Assembly (NCBI GenBank): GCA_030043255.1
Contig: JASHYB010000094.1
Coordinates: forward strand, 1-11,326
Length of the DNA stretch: 11,326 nt
Reading direction: 5' to 3'
Source of the DNA: Thermoplasmata archaeon
GTDB lineage: Archaea; Thermoplasmatota; Thermoplasmata; Lutacidiplasmatales; UBA184
A model generated the notes under the pieces. The model worked only from the letters and a program-made list of their open reading frames with translations, made no database searches and was not told the origin of the DNA. Shown piece after piece: positions 1 through 5,887 of this stretch (positions are counted from its first letter, which is position 1; every line of letters starts with the position of its first letter). The position numbers were made by a program, and so were the translations under genes.

Positions 1-363
1 TTCTTCGGGGTGCGTCTCAGCCCCGAGGAGGACGCTCGTCTCGAGAGCTATCGGACCGAACGCCGGCTCCCCAACCGTTCGGAGGCCGTTCGCGACCTCC
101 TGCGCGGCGCGGGCGCCGCGGGGACGACCGCCGTAGAGCTGCCCGTCACGCGACGTCGCGAGCTGGAGCAGCTCGTCGAGGACGGCTACTTCTCGTCGGT
201 CGCCGCCGCGCTGGAGCAGGCGCTCGAGGCCGGGCTCCGCGAGCTGATCGCGAACCACCGCGACGGCCTCGCCGAGCTCCACCGCCACGCGCGCGAGACG
301 CGCGACCGCGGGGAGGGCCGTCGCCGGGCGGACCGAGAGGGTCGGGGGCTCCTCAGGCGCTAG
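1..363 (+). CDS. Tandem ribbon-helix-helix DNA-binding protein (5' end outside window)
   Basis: The frame is open from base 1, so the gene is 5'-partial; a GTG at 10 is in frame, but starting there would cut into the first beta strand. Numbering from that GTG, residues 1-33 match a ribbon-helix-helix (MetJ/Arc/CopG) fold: a strand (VRLSP), helix A (EEDARLESYRTERR) and helix B beginning NRSEAVRDLLR. Residues about 41-80 repeat this layout (strand VELPVT, helix RRELEQLVEDGY, then SSVAAALEQALEAGLREL), suggesting two modules in one chain. The last ~35 residues are Arg/Glu/Asp-rich and probably helical or disordered. Ribbon-helix-helix proteins normally dimerise and insert the strand pair in the major groove, so this is probably a transcription regulator. 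Its target is unknown; the adenosyltransferase and GTPase genes lie downstream on the same strand. The first module is convincing, the second less so. Confidence 0.75.
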   Translation, partial: FFGVRLSPEEDARLESYRTERRLPNRSEAVRDLLRGAGAAGTTAVELPVTRRRELEQLVEDGYFSSVAAALEQALEAGLRELIANHRDGLAELHRHARETRDRGEGRRRADREGRGLLRR

Positions 364-389
364 CCCTCGGGGTTGGGGAACGGTTGCAC

Positions 390-617
390 ATGGACGCCAT
401 GGGAATCGGCTGGAGCGAGCGGAGCGGATTCATCTGCCGACTGTGCCGTCAGGACGCCAAGCATAATGAGGTGCTCCACATCTCATTCTGCCCCGTCCAC
501 GGATTGAGCTCCCCTCTGGACGAGCTCCCCGGGCGGCCGGAGGCGAGAGCATCGCGCGTCTCTACACCCGTACGGGCGACCGGGGAACGACCGGTCTCAG
601 CGGTGGCGCGCGGGTAA
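390..617 (+). CDS. Possible small CxxC/CxxH zinc-binding protein
   Basis: This is an unrecognised 75-codon ORF from ATG 390 (other in-frame starts: TTG 384, ATG 399). It contains C-x2-C (ICRLC) followed 14 residues later by C-x2-H (FCPVHG), which is the spacing of a small zinc finger or ribbon. In the first ~55 codons the third position is mostly G/C, as in the neighbouring genes, while the overlapping +2 frame there has stops (464-469). That favours real coding up to about position 545. The last ~22 codons overlap the start of the adenosyltransferase gene in another frame and look like its shadow. No strong Shine-Dalgarno sequence precedes the ATG. Alternatives are a chance ORF, or the displaced N-terminus of a longer adenosyltransferase. 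No function can be assigned. Confidence 0.35.
   Translation: MDAMGIGWSERSGFICRLCRQDAKHNEVLHISFCPVHGLSSPLDELPGRPEARASRVSTPVRATGERPVSAVARG
539..543 (+). promoter_or_regulatory. Shine-Dalgarno GGAGG that fixes an ATC start
   Basis: GGAGG is followed by a 7-nt spacer (CGAGAGC) and then ATC at 551. The ychF-like gene downstream has the same layout (GGAGG 1110-1114, 8-nt spacer, GTG 1123), as does the L10 gene (GGAGGT 8869-8874, ATG 8880). The motif is therefore typical of this genome and marks 551 as the adenosyltransferase start. Confidence 0.65.
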
Positions 618-1105
618 CGAAGGACTCGCCCCGCATCCGGGCCTACGGCGCGTACGACGAGCTGGGCGCCTGGCTCGGGCTCGCGGTGCTCGAGCTGCCG
701 GACAGCCTCGCGGAGGTGCGGACCGTCGTCCGCCGCCTCCAGGACGAGCTGTTCGTCGCCCAGGCCGAACTGGCCCGGGCGCCCCGCGCGCCCCGGCCGG
801 AGCCGGCGATCGGCACGCGGCACGTCGAACGGCTGGAGCACGAGATCGACCGGTTCGACGCCCAGCACCCGCCGCTGACGAACTTCGTTCTCGCCGGAGG
901 CTCGCGCGCCGCGGGCCTGCTGCACGTCGCCCGCACGGTCTCCCGACGGGCCGAGCGGGAGCTAGTGGCGCTGGACCGGGAGGAACCGGTGGATCCGACC
1001 CTGCTCGCCTGGGCAAACCGGCTCTCCGACCTGCTCTTTGCGCTGGCCCTCGCCGCCAACCACGCGCTCGGCGTGGCGGAGTCCGCGCCGCGCTACGACG
1101 TCTAG
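551..1105 (+). CDS. PduO-type cob(I)alamin adenosyltransferase, apparent ATC start
   Basis: This cytosolic enzyme transfers the adenosyl group of ATP to cob(I)alamin, giving coenzyme B12. The 184-residue length is normal for the PduO/MMAB family. Family signatures are all present: the N-terminal ATP-binding strand (RLYTRTGDRGTTGLSGG, residues 3-19), RVTKDSPRIRAYGAYDELGAWLG (21-43), FVLAGGS (112-118), VARTVSRRAER (126-136) and NRLSDLLF (156-163). No ATG, GTG or TTG exists in frame between the upstream stop (467-469) and the conserved N-terminus; the first GTG is at 686 and would delete the ATP-binding motif. The ATC at 551 lies 7 nt after GGAGG and gives exactly the usual N-terminus. So it is either a rare non-canonical start or a point mutation or error of ATG. 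The next gene begins 17 nt after the stop, suggesting co-transcription. Function is nearly certain; start is inferred. Confidence 0.9.
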   Translation: MARLYTRTGDRGTTGLSGGARVTKDSPRIRAYGAYDELGAWLGLAVLELPDSLAEVRTVVRRLQDELFVAQAELARAPRAPRPEPAIGTRHVERLEHEIDRFDAQHPPLTNFVLAGGSRAAGLLHVARTVSRRAERELVALDREEPVDPTLLAWANRLSDLLFALALAANHALGVAESAPRYDV

Positions 1106-1122
1106 CCCCGGAGGCGGCGAAG

Positions 1123-2319
1123 GTGGAGGTCGGGGTCGTCGGCAAGCCGAACGTCGGCAAGTCGACGTTCTTCAACGCCCTGACCCTGCTTGACGTGCCC
1201 ATGGCGCCGTACCCGTTCACGACGATCGAGCCGAACCGAGGGGTGGGCGCCGTGCGCGTGCCATGCCCGCATGTCGAGAAGGGGGCCCCGTGCACGCCCG
1301 GGAACGCGAAGTGCGTCGACGGCACGCGCTGGGTGCCGGTCAACCTCGTGGACGTTCCCGGGCTCGTCCCGGGCGCGCACGCGGGCAAGGGGCTCGGCCA
1401 CAAGTTCCTGGATGACCTGCGGGCCGCCGACGGTTTCGTGCAGGTCGTCGACCTCAGCGGCGCGACCGACGAGGAGGGGCGTCCGGTGCCGGCGGGCTCC
1501 TCGGACCCGTCGGTCGAGGTCTCCTGGCTCGAGGAGGAGCTGGTCGCCTGGGTGGCGGAGATCCTCGGACGAGGTTTCGAGCGGGACGCCCGCGGCAGCG
1601 AGCTGGACGGACGCAAGGTCGAGGATCTCCTGTCCGGTCGCCTCACCGGGCTCTCCATCTCCCCCGCCGCGATCGCCTCCGCGGTGCGGGCCAGCGGGAT
1701 CGACGCGGAGCACCCGAGCCGGTGGACGGAGGACGAGCGGGTCGCTCTCGCTCGCGAGCTCCTCCGGACCGCCAAACCCCGCCTGGTCGCGGCGAACAAG
1801 TGCGACCGGGCGCGCCGGCAGGACGCCGAGGCGCTCGCGCTCAAGCTCGCGGACCTCCCGGTCGTCCCGACCGCGGCGGACGCGGAGCTCACGCTCCGCC
1901 GGGCCGCGCGGGCCGGCCTGATCGCCTACCGACCGGGCGACAGCGCCTTCCGTCCCGCGGACGACGGCAAGCTCAACGCGGCCCAGACCGCCGCGCTGGA
2001 GGGAATCCGCAAGCTGCTCGCCGACTGGGGATCGACCGGGGTCCAGCAGGCCCTGGAGGCGATGGTCTTCGACCGGCTCCGCCGGGTCGTGGTGTTCCCC
2101 GTCGAGGACGAACAGCACTGGACCGACTCCCGGGGCCGCGTGCTGCCGGACGCCTTCCTCGTCCCGGCCGGCACCGCCGTGCGCCAGGTCGCCTACCGGG
2201 TGCACTCCGATCTCGGCGAGAAGTTCGTGCGGGCGATCGACGGGCGGACCCACCGCGCGCTCGCTGCCGACCACCCCGTGGAGGCCGGCGCGGTGCTGCG
2301 GTTCGTCGCCCGCCGCTAG
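1123..2319 (+). CDS. ychF: Archaeal YchF-like (Obg/HflX superfamily) redox-type GTPase/ATPase
   Basis: A 398-residue P-loop NTPase of the Obg group, in the archaeal YchF-like branch. Visible motifs: Walker A GKPNVGKST (7-15), switch I region YPFTTIEPNRG (30-40), DVPG (77-80) and NKCD in the G4 position (225-228). A Cys-containing segment between switch I and DVPG (PCPHVEKGAPCTPGNAKC, 47-64) is typical of archaeal members. A C-terminal TGS domain (about 321-397) begins RVVVFPVEDE and includes FLVPAGTAVRQVAYRVHSDLGEKF. Relatives bind ribosomes or translation factors; bacterial YchF prefers ATP, and the nucleotide used here cannot be read from sequence. The GTG start is set by GGAGG at 1110-1114, 8 nt upstream. 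The gene follows the adenosyltransferase by 17 nt, and its TAG shares the CTAG at 2316-2319 with the convergent mevalonate kinase gene. Confidence 0.93.
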   Translation: MEVGVVGKPNVGKSTFFNALTLLDVPMAPYPFTTIEPNRGVGAVRVPCPHVEKGAPCTPGNAKCVDGTRWVPVNLVDVPGLVPGAHAGKGLGHKFLDDLRAADGFVQVVDLSGATDEEGRPVPAGSSDPSVEVSWLEEELVAWVAEILGRGFERDARGSELDGRKVEDLLSGRLTGLSISPAAIASAVRASGIDAEHPSRWTEDERVALARELLRTAKPRLVAANKCDRARRQDAEALALKLADLPVVPTAADAELTLRRAARAGLIAYRPGDSAFRPADDGKLNAAQTAALEGIRKLLADWGSTGVQQALEAMVFDRLRRVVVFPVEDEQHWTDSRGRVLPDAFLVPAGTAVRQVAYRVHSDLGEKFVRAIDGRTHRALAADHPVEAGAVLRFVARR

Positions 2320-3311
2320 GTCGCCGGGTCCGCACCGGTCGCCGCGACCCGTTCCACCCCGGCGGACGGCCGCACGGTGTAGGCCACCGCCCCGGCGCGG
2401 GCGAGCCGTCGCACCAGCTCGACCTCACGTCCGGGAACCGGGAGCGCCACGATCGACCCGCCGCGGCCGGCTCCCGTCAGCTTCGCGCCGAGGACCGCAG
2501 GGGCGGCGGCGTCCAGCAGCGCCTCGATCCGCGGGTGCGAGACCCCGACCTCGCGGAGCAGGCGCTGGTTGCGCCCGAGGAGCCGCCCGACCGCCTCCGG
2601 GTCCTCCCGCCGTACCGCGTCGATCCCGTCGCGGGCGACCCCGGCGAACTCCTCCAGGAGCGACCGGCCGTCCGGCTGCTCGAGGCGCACCGCGACGGCC
2701 TTGACCGCCTCCGCCGTCGAGCGCGGGAGCCCGCTGTAGGCGACGACCCACGCCCAGCCAGGGTCGGTGGCCCGCCGGACCTCCCAGCGCTCAGGGCCAG
2801 CGCGCACCGTCCAGAGCGGCTCGCCGCCCTCCGGACCGGCGTTGAGGGTCACGTAGCCGCCGGCGACGCTGGTCGACGTGTCGCCCGGACTGCCGACGCC
2901 CTGCGCGGCCCGCTCGACGTCGAAGCTCCGCTGCGCGAGCTCCGGGCGGTCGAGCGAACCGGCGGCGTCGCCGCGGAGCGCCAAGCTGAAGGCGGTGACG
3001 AACGCAGCCGAGGAACCGAGGCCGGCGGCCCGCGGGACCCGGCTGACCGACCGCACGTCCCAACCGGCCTCGAGGGCACCGGCGGCGGCGAGCGCCTCGT
3101 GGAAGTACCGGTTGGTCTCCAGCGCGCCAGGGTCGGCGTTCAGCTGCGTTCGCTCGGCGGTGCGGACGACGACCTGGGTCTCGAGGTCGATCGCGAGCAC
3201 CAGCTCGGGGGCGCCCCGGACGACCGCGTGCTCCCCGAACAGGATGCATTTCCCGGGCGCCCGGGCGGAGGACGGGTACCGGGGCGGCGGGCCCGGCGCG
3301 GGGCCGATCAC
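2316..3311 (-). CDS. mvk: Mevalonate kinase (GHMP kinase family)
   Basis: Phosphorylates mevalonate to 5-phosphomevalonate, the committed kinase step toward archaeal isoprenoid lipids. The 331-residue protein shows GHMP motif 1 (PGKCILFGEHAVVRG, 19-33), motif 2 (PRAAGLGSSAAF, 93-104), the archaeal mevalonate kinase SPGDTST segment with probable catalytic Asp144, and motif 3 (AKLTGAGRGGS, 276-286). The Arg inside motif 3 replaces a glycine that is usual in this loop (GAGGGG). The GTG start overlaps the aTrm56 stop in a GTGA (3308-3311), so translation is probably coupled and this is the last gene of the leftward cluster. Thermoplasmatales proper use mevalonate 3-kinase; this protein looks like a conventional mevalonate kinase, which would place the organism outside that order if confirmed. 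Another GHMP kinase is possible but less likely given GEHAVV and SPGDTST. Confidence 0.88.
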   Translation of the reverse strand: MIGPAPGPPPRYPSSARAPGKCILFGEHAVVRGAPELVLAIDLETQVVVRTAERTQLNADPGALETNRYFHEALAAAGALEAGWDVRSVSRVPRAAGLGSSAAFVTAFSLALRGDAAGSLDRPELAQRSFDVERAAQGVGSPGDTSTSVAGGYVTLNAGPEGGEPLWTVRAGPERWEVRRATDPGWAWVVAYSGLPRSTAEAVKAVAVRLEQPDGRSLLEEFAGVARDGIDAVRREDPEAVGRLLGRNQRLLREVGVSHPRIEALLDAAAPAVLGAKLTGAGRGGSIVALPVPGREVELVRRLARAGAVAYTVRPSAGVERVAATGADPAT

Positions 3312-3883
3312 GTCCGACGCGCTCCGGCACGGACGACGCGCTTGCCCCGCGCCCGGGGGACGATCCGCTGTCGGGCTCCGGGGAACTCCCGAGCGTCCGG
3401 GAGCCCGAGCAGCTCGGCCAGCAGCACCGCGAGCGCCGCGACCTCGCTGTGGGGCTGGCTGCCGACCGAGACGTTGTAGGTCGCGGCACCGTACAGTCGG
3501 CCGGGCACCTTCGCCCCGCCGACGATCACCAGCAGCTCCCCGGCCCCGCGCAGGCGCGGCAGGACGCGGCCGAGCGGGAGGCCGTACATCGTCAGGTGGA
3601 CGACCGGGCCCCGGGCGGCGCGCAGCACCTCTCCCCAGCTCGGGGTCCCTTCGACCTCGAACGCTCCGCCCCAGCGCTCGCGGACCCCCCGCAGGCTCTC
3701 GACGACGGCGGGGTCCGGCGGATGCAGGTACAGCCGCCGGGCCCCGAACGCCCGGGCGACCAGGGCGACGTGGGTGGTCAGCCGCGGGTCGCGCCCGGGC
3801 CGGTGGCCGACCCGCAGCACCTCGACCCGTGGCGCGCGGATTCGCCTAGGTCTCCGCGCGGAACCGCTCGATGCGGTGGCCAC
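3308..3883 (-). CDS. trm56: tRNA (cytidine-56-2'-O)-methyltransferase, SPOUT family aTrm56
   Basis: SAM-dependent ribose methylation of C56 in the tRNA T-loop, an archaeal activity. Diagnostic segments are VEVLRVGHRPGRDPRLTTHV near the N-terminus, ALVARAFGARRLYL, VVHLTMYGLPL, and the SPOUT knot region LLVIVGGAKVPGRLYGAA followed by YNVSVGSQPHSEVAALAVLL. About 175-191 residues is normal length. The start is uncertain. GTG 3883 (given here; GGAG 4 nt upstream) adds ~18 residues and overlaps the previous gene by 38 nt. GTG 3820 removes part of the first strand. The family N-terminus would fit best just before VEVLR, where an ATC (3841-3839) lies 10 nt after a GGAG. The stop overlaps the mevalonate kinase start by 4 nt. 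Function is firm; the 5' boundary is not. Confidence 0.9.
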   Translation of the reverse strand: MATASSGSARRPRRIRAPRVEVLRVGHRPGRDPRLTTHVALVARAFGARRLYLHPPDPAVVESLRGVRERWGGAFEVEGTPSWGEVLRAARGPVVHLTMYGLPLGRVLPRLRGAGELLVIVGGAKVPGRLYGAATYNVSVGSQPHSEVAALAVLLAELLGLPDAREFPGARQRIVPRARGKRVVRAGARRT

Positions 3884-4364
3884 GGTACTCCAGCTTCTCC
3901 GAGCGCTTGACGAGCGCCTTCAGGCGCGTCGTGCTCATCTTCAGCTCCTCGGCGACGTCGGAGAAGAACCGGCCCTCGTCGCCGATCACCGCGACGATGC
4001 GCGACTCCAGCTTCTCGTACTCCTTCGGCGGCATCGTCGCGATGGCGAGCACCTCGCTCATCTCGGCGAGCGGGCTGGTCGTGTTGATGTTCACGGTGGA
4101 ATAGTAGAAGTGGTAGCTCTTGTCCGGCTGCTTGCGGCCCTCGCGCGCGACCCAGCGGGTGTCGATCAGGCGCAACTTCTCGAACAGGGCGAGCGCCTTG
4201 CGGCCCTCCTCCCCGAACTCCCGGTCGATGTCCTCCAGCGTCAGCCATTCCTCGCCCAAGCGTTGGACGACCTTGAGGCGGAGCGGCGAGCCGACCGCGC
4301 GCAGGATCGGCACCAGGTCGCTGACGTCGTTGACGACCTTGATCCGGTGGACCGCCCCCGCCAT
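3846..4364 (-). CDS. Double winged-helix (ArsR-like) DNA-binding protein
   Basis: A 172-residue protein with two likely winged-helix regions. The first, about 14-90, includes SDLVPILRAVGSPLRLKVV and LTLEDIDREFGEEGRKALALFEKLRLIDTRW, then a wing-like VAREGRKQPDKSYHFYYSTV, in the style of ArsR-type regulators. The second, about 120-170, reads SRIVAVIGDEGRFFSDVAEELKMSTTRLKALVKRSEKLEYRGHRIERF. There is no Cys metal site, so metal sensing is not supported. The ATG follows the Nop10 stop by 6 nt and the gene's TAG overlaps the longest form of aTrm56, so it is embedded in the translation cluster. It may regulate this cluster or act as an RNA- or DNA-binding accessory; the target is unknown. I recognise it only as a conserved archaeal HTH protein type. 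Confidence 0.75.
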   Translation of the reverse strand: MAGAVHRIKVVNDVSDLVPILRAVGSPLRLKVVQRLGEEWLTLEDIDREFGEEGRKALALFEKLRLIDTRWVAREGRKQPDKSYHFYYSTVNINTTSPLAEMSEVLAIATMPPKEYEKLESRIVAVIGDEGRFFSDVAEELKMSTTRLKALVKRSEKLEYRGHRIERFRAET

Positions 4365-4370
4365 GCGCGC

Positions 4371-4553
4371 CTACCCGCTCCCCGCGCCGGCGCGGACGGC
4401 GGCGAGCAGTCGGCGTCGGTAGACCCCGTAGCGGTCGGTGGCGTCAAAGCGCGCCGGGTGCGGGGTGCGCGTCGGCTGGCCGCAAATCGGGCAGAGCTCC
4501 CGGAGCGTGTAGCGCTCGCAGGCCCGGCAGACGTGCAGCACCGCGTCGGTCAT
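4371..4553 (-). CDS. nop10: H/ACA RNP component Nop10
   Basis: A 60-residue subunit of the H/ACA ribonucleoprotein that guides pseudouridylation of rRNA (with Cbf5, Gar1 and L7Ae). The N-terminal zinc ribbon uses C9-x2-C12 and C21-x2-C24, and the C-terminal helix region HPARFDATDRYGVYRRRLL matches the conserved Nop10 segment that packs on Cbf5. The ATG overlaps the aIF2-alpha stop as ATGA (4550-4553), so translation is probably coupled. Placement after eL42-eS27-aIF2-alpha is the classic archaeal order. Length and motifs are complete. Confidence 0.93.
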   Translation of the reverse strand: MTDAVLHVCRACERYTLRELCPICGQPTRTPHPARFDATDRYGVYRRRLLAAVRAGAGSG

Positions 4554-5326
4554 GCCCGGACGAAGCTCCCGTCCCCGCCGGCGGCCTTGATGCTCCGCAG
4601 CGCCGCCTCGGTCGCCTTCTTGAGGGTCTCCTCCGCCTGCTTGTACTGCCCGGCCTGGACCCGGACCCGGTAGCGCGGCGCGCCGACGTACTGGACCTCG
4701 ACCGCCTCCGGGTCGACCTTCTCGGCGGCCAGCAGCGCCGACTTGACGTGCTCGACCCCGTCCGGCTGCGGGTCGTGGATCTCCAGCGTGCCGAGGACGG
4801 TGACCTGCGGCGGCACGATGCTGTCGCGCGCGACCTTGAGGAAGGCGGTGACCCAGGCGGCCTTCTCGTTCTCCTTCTGGAACCGCTTCGGGTCGGCGCT
4901 CGCGACCTCGAAGGCGGCGAACAGCGAGCCGTAACGCTCGATGAGGCCCGGCCCGAACAGCTCGACCGCCTCGTCGGCGGTCTTGCCGAGCCCTTCCGCG
5001 ACCTGGCCGGCGAGGCGCAGCGCCCGCTGCTCGTTCTTCCAGGCCTGGACCTTCTCGCGCCGCTGGTGGTCGTTGATGCGCTTGAGGGACAGATCGATCT
5101 GGCCCTTGGCCGGATCGATCCGCAGCACCCGCGCGACGATCTTCTGGCCCTCGCGGACGTGGTCGCGGATGTACTTGACCCAGCCCGCGGCGACCTCGGA
5201 GAGGTGGATGAACGCCTCGCGCTTGGCGTACTCGTCCAGCGTGACGAACGCCCCGAAGTTGCGGATCGAGGTGACCGTCCCGATGACGAGCTCGCCTTCC
5301 TCGGGATACTCCGGGCGCAGGGGCAT
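4550..5326 (-). CDS. eif2a: Translation initiation factor aIF2 subunit alpha
   Basis: A 258-residue subunit of the heterotrimeric aIF2 that brings initiator Met-tRNA to the small subunit. It has an N-terminal S1/OB domain (about 9-85, GELVIGTVTSIRNFGAFVTL, then EAFIHLSEVAAGWVKYIRDHV and GQIDLSLKRIN), a helical middle domain (about 86-175) and a C-terminal alpha/beta domain (about 176-258) that binds the gamma subunit. ATG 5326 is chosen because MPLRPEYPEEGELV is the usual N-terminus. The open frame extends upstream to 5494, but that part is antisense-frame shadow of eS27. The start lies 23 nt after the eS27 stop and the stop overlaps Nop10 by 4 nt. Confidence 0.95.
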   Translation of the reverse strand: MPLRPEYPEEGELVIGTVTSIRNFGAFVTLDEYAKREAFIHLSEVAAGWVKYIRDHVREGQKIVARVLRIDPAKGQIDLSLKRINDHQRREKVQAWKNEQRALRLAGQVAEGLGKTADEAVELFGPGLIERYGSLFAAFEVASADPKRFQKENEKAAWVTAFLKVARDSIVPPQVTVLGTLEIHDPQPDGVEHVKSALLAAEKVDPEAVEVQYVGAPRYRVRVQAGQYKQAEETLKKATEAALRSIKAAGGDGSFVRA

Positions 5327-5349
5327 CCGAACGACCGGTCCCTTCCCGC

Positions 5350-5526
5350 TCAGCCGCCGAGCGAGCGCACCAGCTCGCCCCGGAGCTTCGCCTGGCCGCC
5401 GGTCGGCGTCGCGACGGTCGCCCCGCAAACCGAGCAGCTCACGACCGTCGCCGGTCGGCTGAAGACGGTCTGCTCGGTCGAGCAGTCCGGGCACTTGACC
5501 ACCCAGAACGGAGAGGGGGAACGCAT
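5350..5526 (-). CDS. rps27e: Small ribosomal subunit protein eS27 (S27e)
   Basis: A 58-residue zinc-ribbon ribosomal protein of the small subunit. Zinc ligands are C12-x2-C15 (KCPDC) and C31-x2-C34 (CSVC), followed by GATVATPTGGQAKLRGE, a typical S27e ending. The start was set at ATG 5526 because the family begins shortly before FWVVKCPDC and because GAGGT (5533-5537) lies 6 nt upstream. The longer open frame upstream is shadow of eL42. It sits 14 nt after the eL42 stop. Confidence 0.94.
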   Translation of the reverse strand: MRSPSPFWVVKCPDCSTEQTVFSRPATVVSCSVCGATVATPTGGQAKLRGELVRSLGG

Positions 5527-5540
5527 CGACCGACCTCGGC

Positions 5541-5825
5541 CTAGTGCTTCTCGACGAGCTCCAGCGAGCTCGCCCGCCAGCTCGCCGGTTGCACGGTGTA
5601 CTTGCACTTCTTGCAACGGTACTTCAGGTAGACCCGACGCACCGCCTTCGCGCGACCTTCCGGCTTGGGGCGCGGGAAGCCGCCGTAGCCTCGCGTGGCG
5701 CGCCGGAACCGGCGCTGGCCCCAGGCGAGCTCGGAGGCCGGACGCTTCTTGCCCTTCTCGACCTCGTGCTCGGTGTGCGTCTTGCACTTCGGGCAGTACG
5801 TCGAGACGACCTTAGGATAGTGCAT
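5541..5825 (-). CDS. rpl44e: Large ribosomal subunit protein eL42 (L44e)
   Basis: A 94-residue zinc-binding ribosomal protein located near the E site of the large subunit. The conserved N-terminus (MHYPKVVSTYCPKCKTHTEH) carries C11-x2-C14 and the C-terminal half carries C71-x2-C74 (YRCKKCKY). The middle RRFRRATRGYGGFPRPKP and KYTVQPASWRASSLEL segments match the family. It is the first gene of the leftward cluster. The TATA box at 5849-5855 places the predicted transcript start at or next to the ATG, and no Shine-Dalgarno sequence is seen, so a leaderless mRNA is likely. Confidence 0.95.
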   Translation of the reverse strand: MHYPKVVSTYCPKCKTHTEHEVEKGKKRPASELAWGQRRFRRATRGYGGFPRPKPEGRAKAVRRVYLKYRCKKCKYTVQPASWRASSLELVEKH

Positions 5826-5848
5826 CGGCCGTTCGGCAGCGTTGTTGG

Positions 5849-5855
5849 CTATATA
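5849..5855 (-). promoter_or_regulatory. TATA box of the eL42-eS27-aIF2alpha-nop10 cluster
   Basis: The minus strand reads CAAGCG-TATATAG, an AT block standing out in very GC-rich surroundings with a purine-rich BRE-like element before it. The box centre is about 27 nt upstream of the eL42 ATG (5825), the usual archaeal TATA-to-start-site distance. This predicts transcription beginning at the start codon. Confidence 0.75.
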
Positions 5856-5887
5856 CGCTTGAGGCGGCCGCGAGAGCCTGCCGCACG

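Noticed and set aside
597..1892. Long minus-strand open frame opposite the adenosyltransferase and GTPase genes (431 codons)
   Set aside because: Low-complexity Arg/Ser/Ala/Pro translation antisense to two well-recognised genes; a GC-rich shadow.
1102..2274. Minus-strand open frame of 390 codons opposite the YchF-like gene
   Set aside because: Mirrors the coding frame of a clear P-loop NTPase and has no recognisable motif.
1722..3479. Plus-strand open frame of 585 codons across the YchF-like, mevalonate kinase and aTrm56 genes
   Set aside because: Spans three real genes on both strands; composition is Arg/Gly/Pro-rich without domain features.
5327..5494. Upstream extension of aIF2-alpha to 5494
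   Set aside because: The extra 56 residues are shadow of eS27; the family N-terminus is at ATG 5326.
5527..5787. Upstream extension of eS27 to 5787
   Set aside because: Overlaps eL42 in another frame; eS27 is complete from ATG 5526 with its own Shine-Dalgarno sequence.
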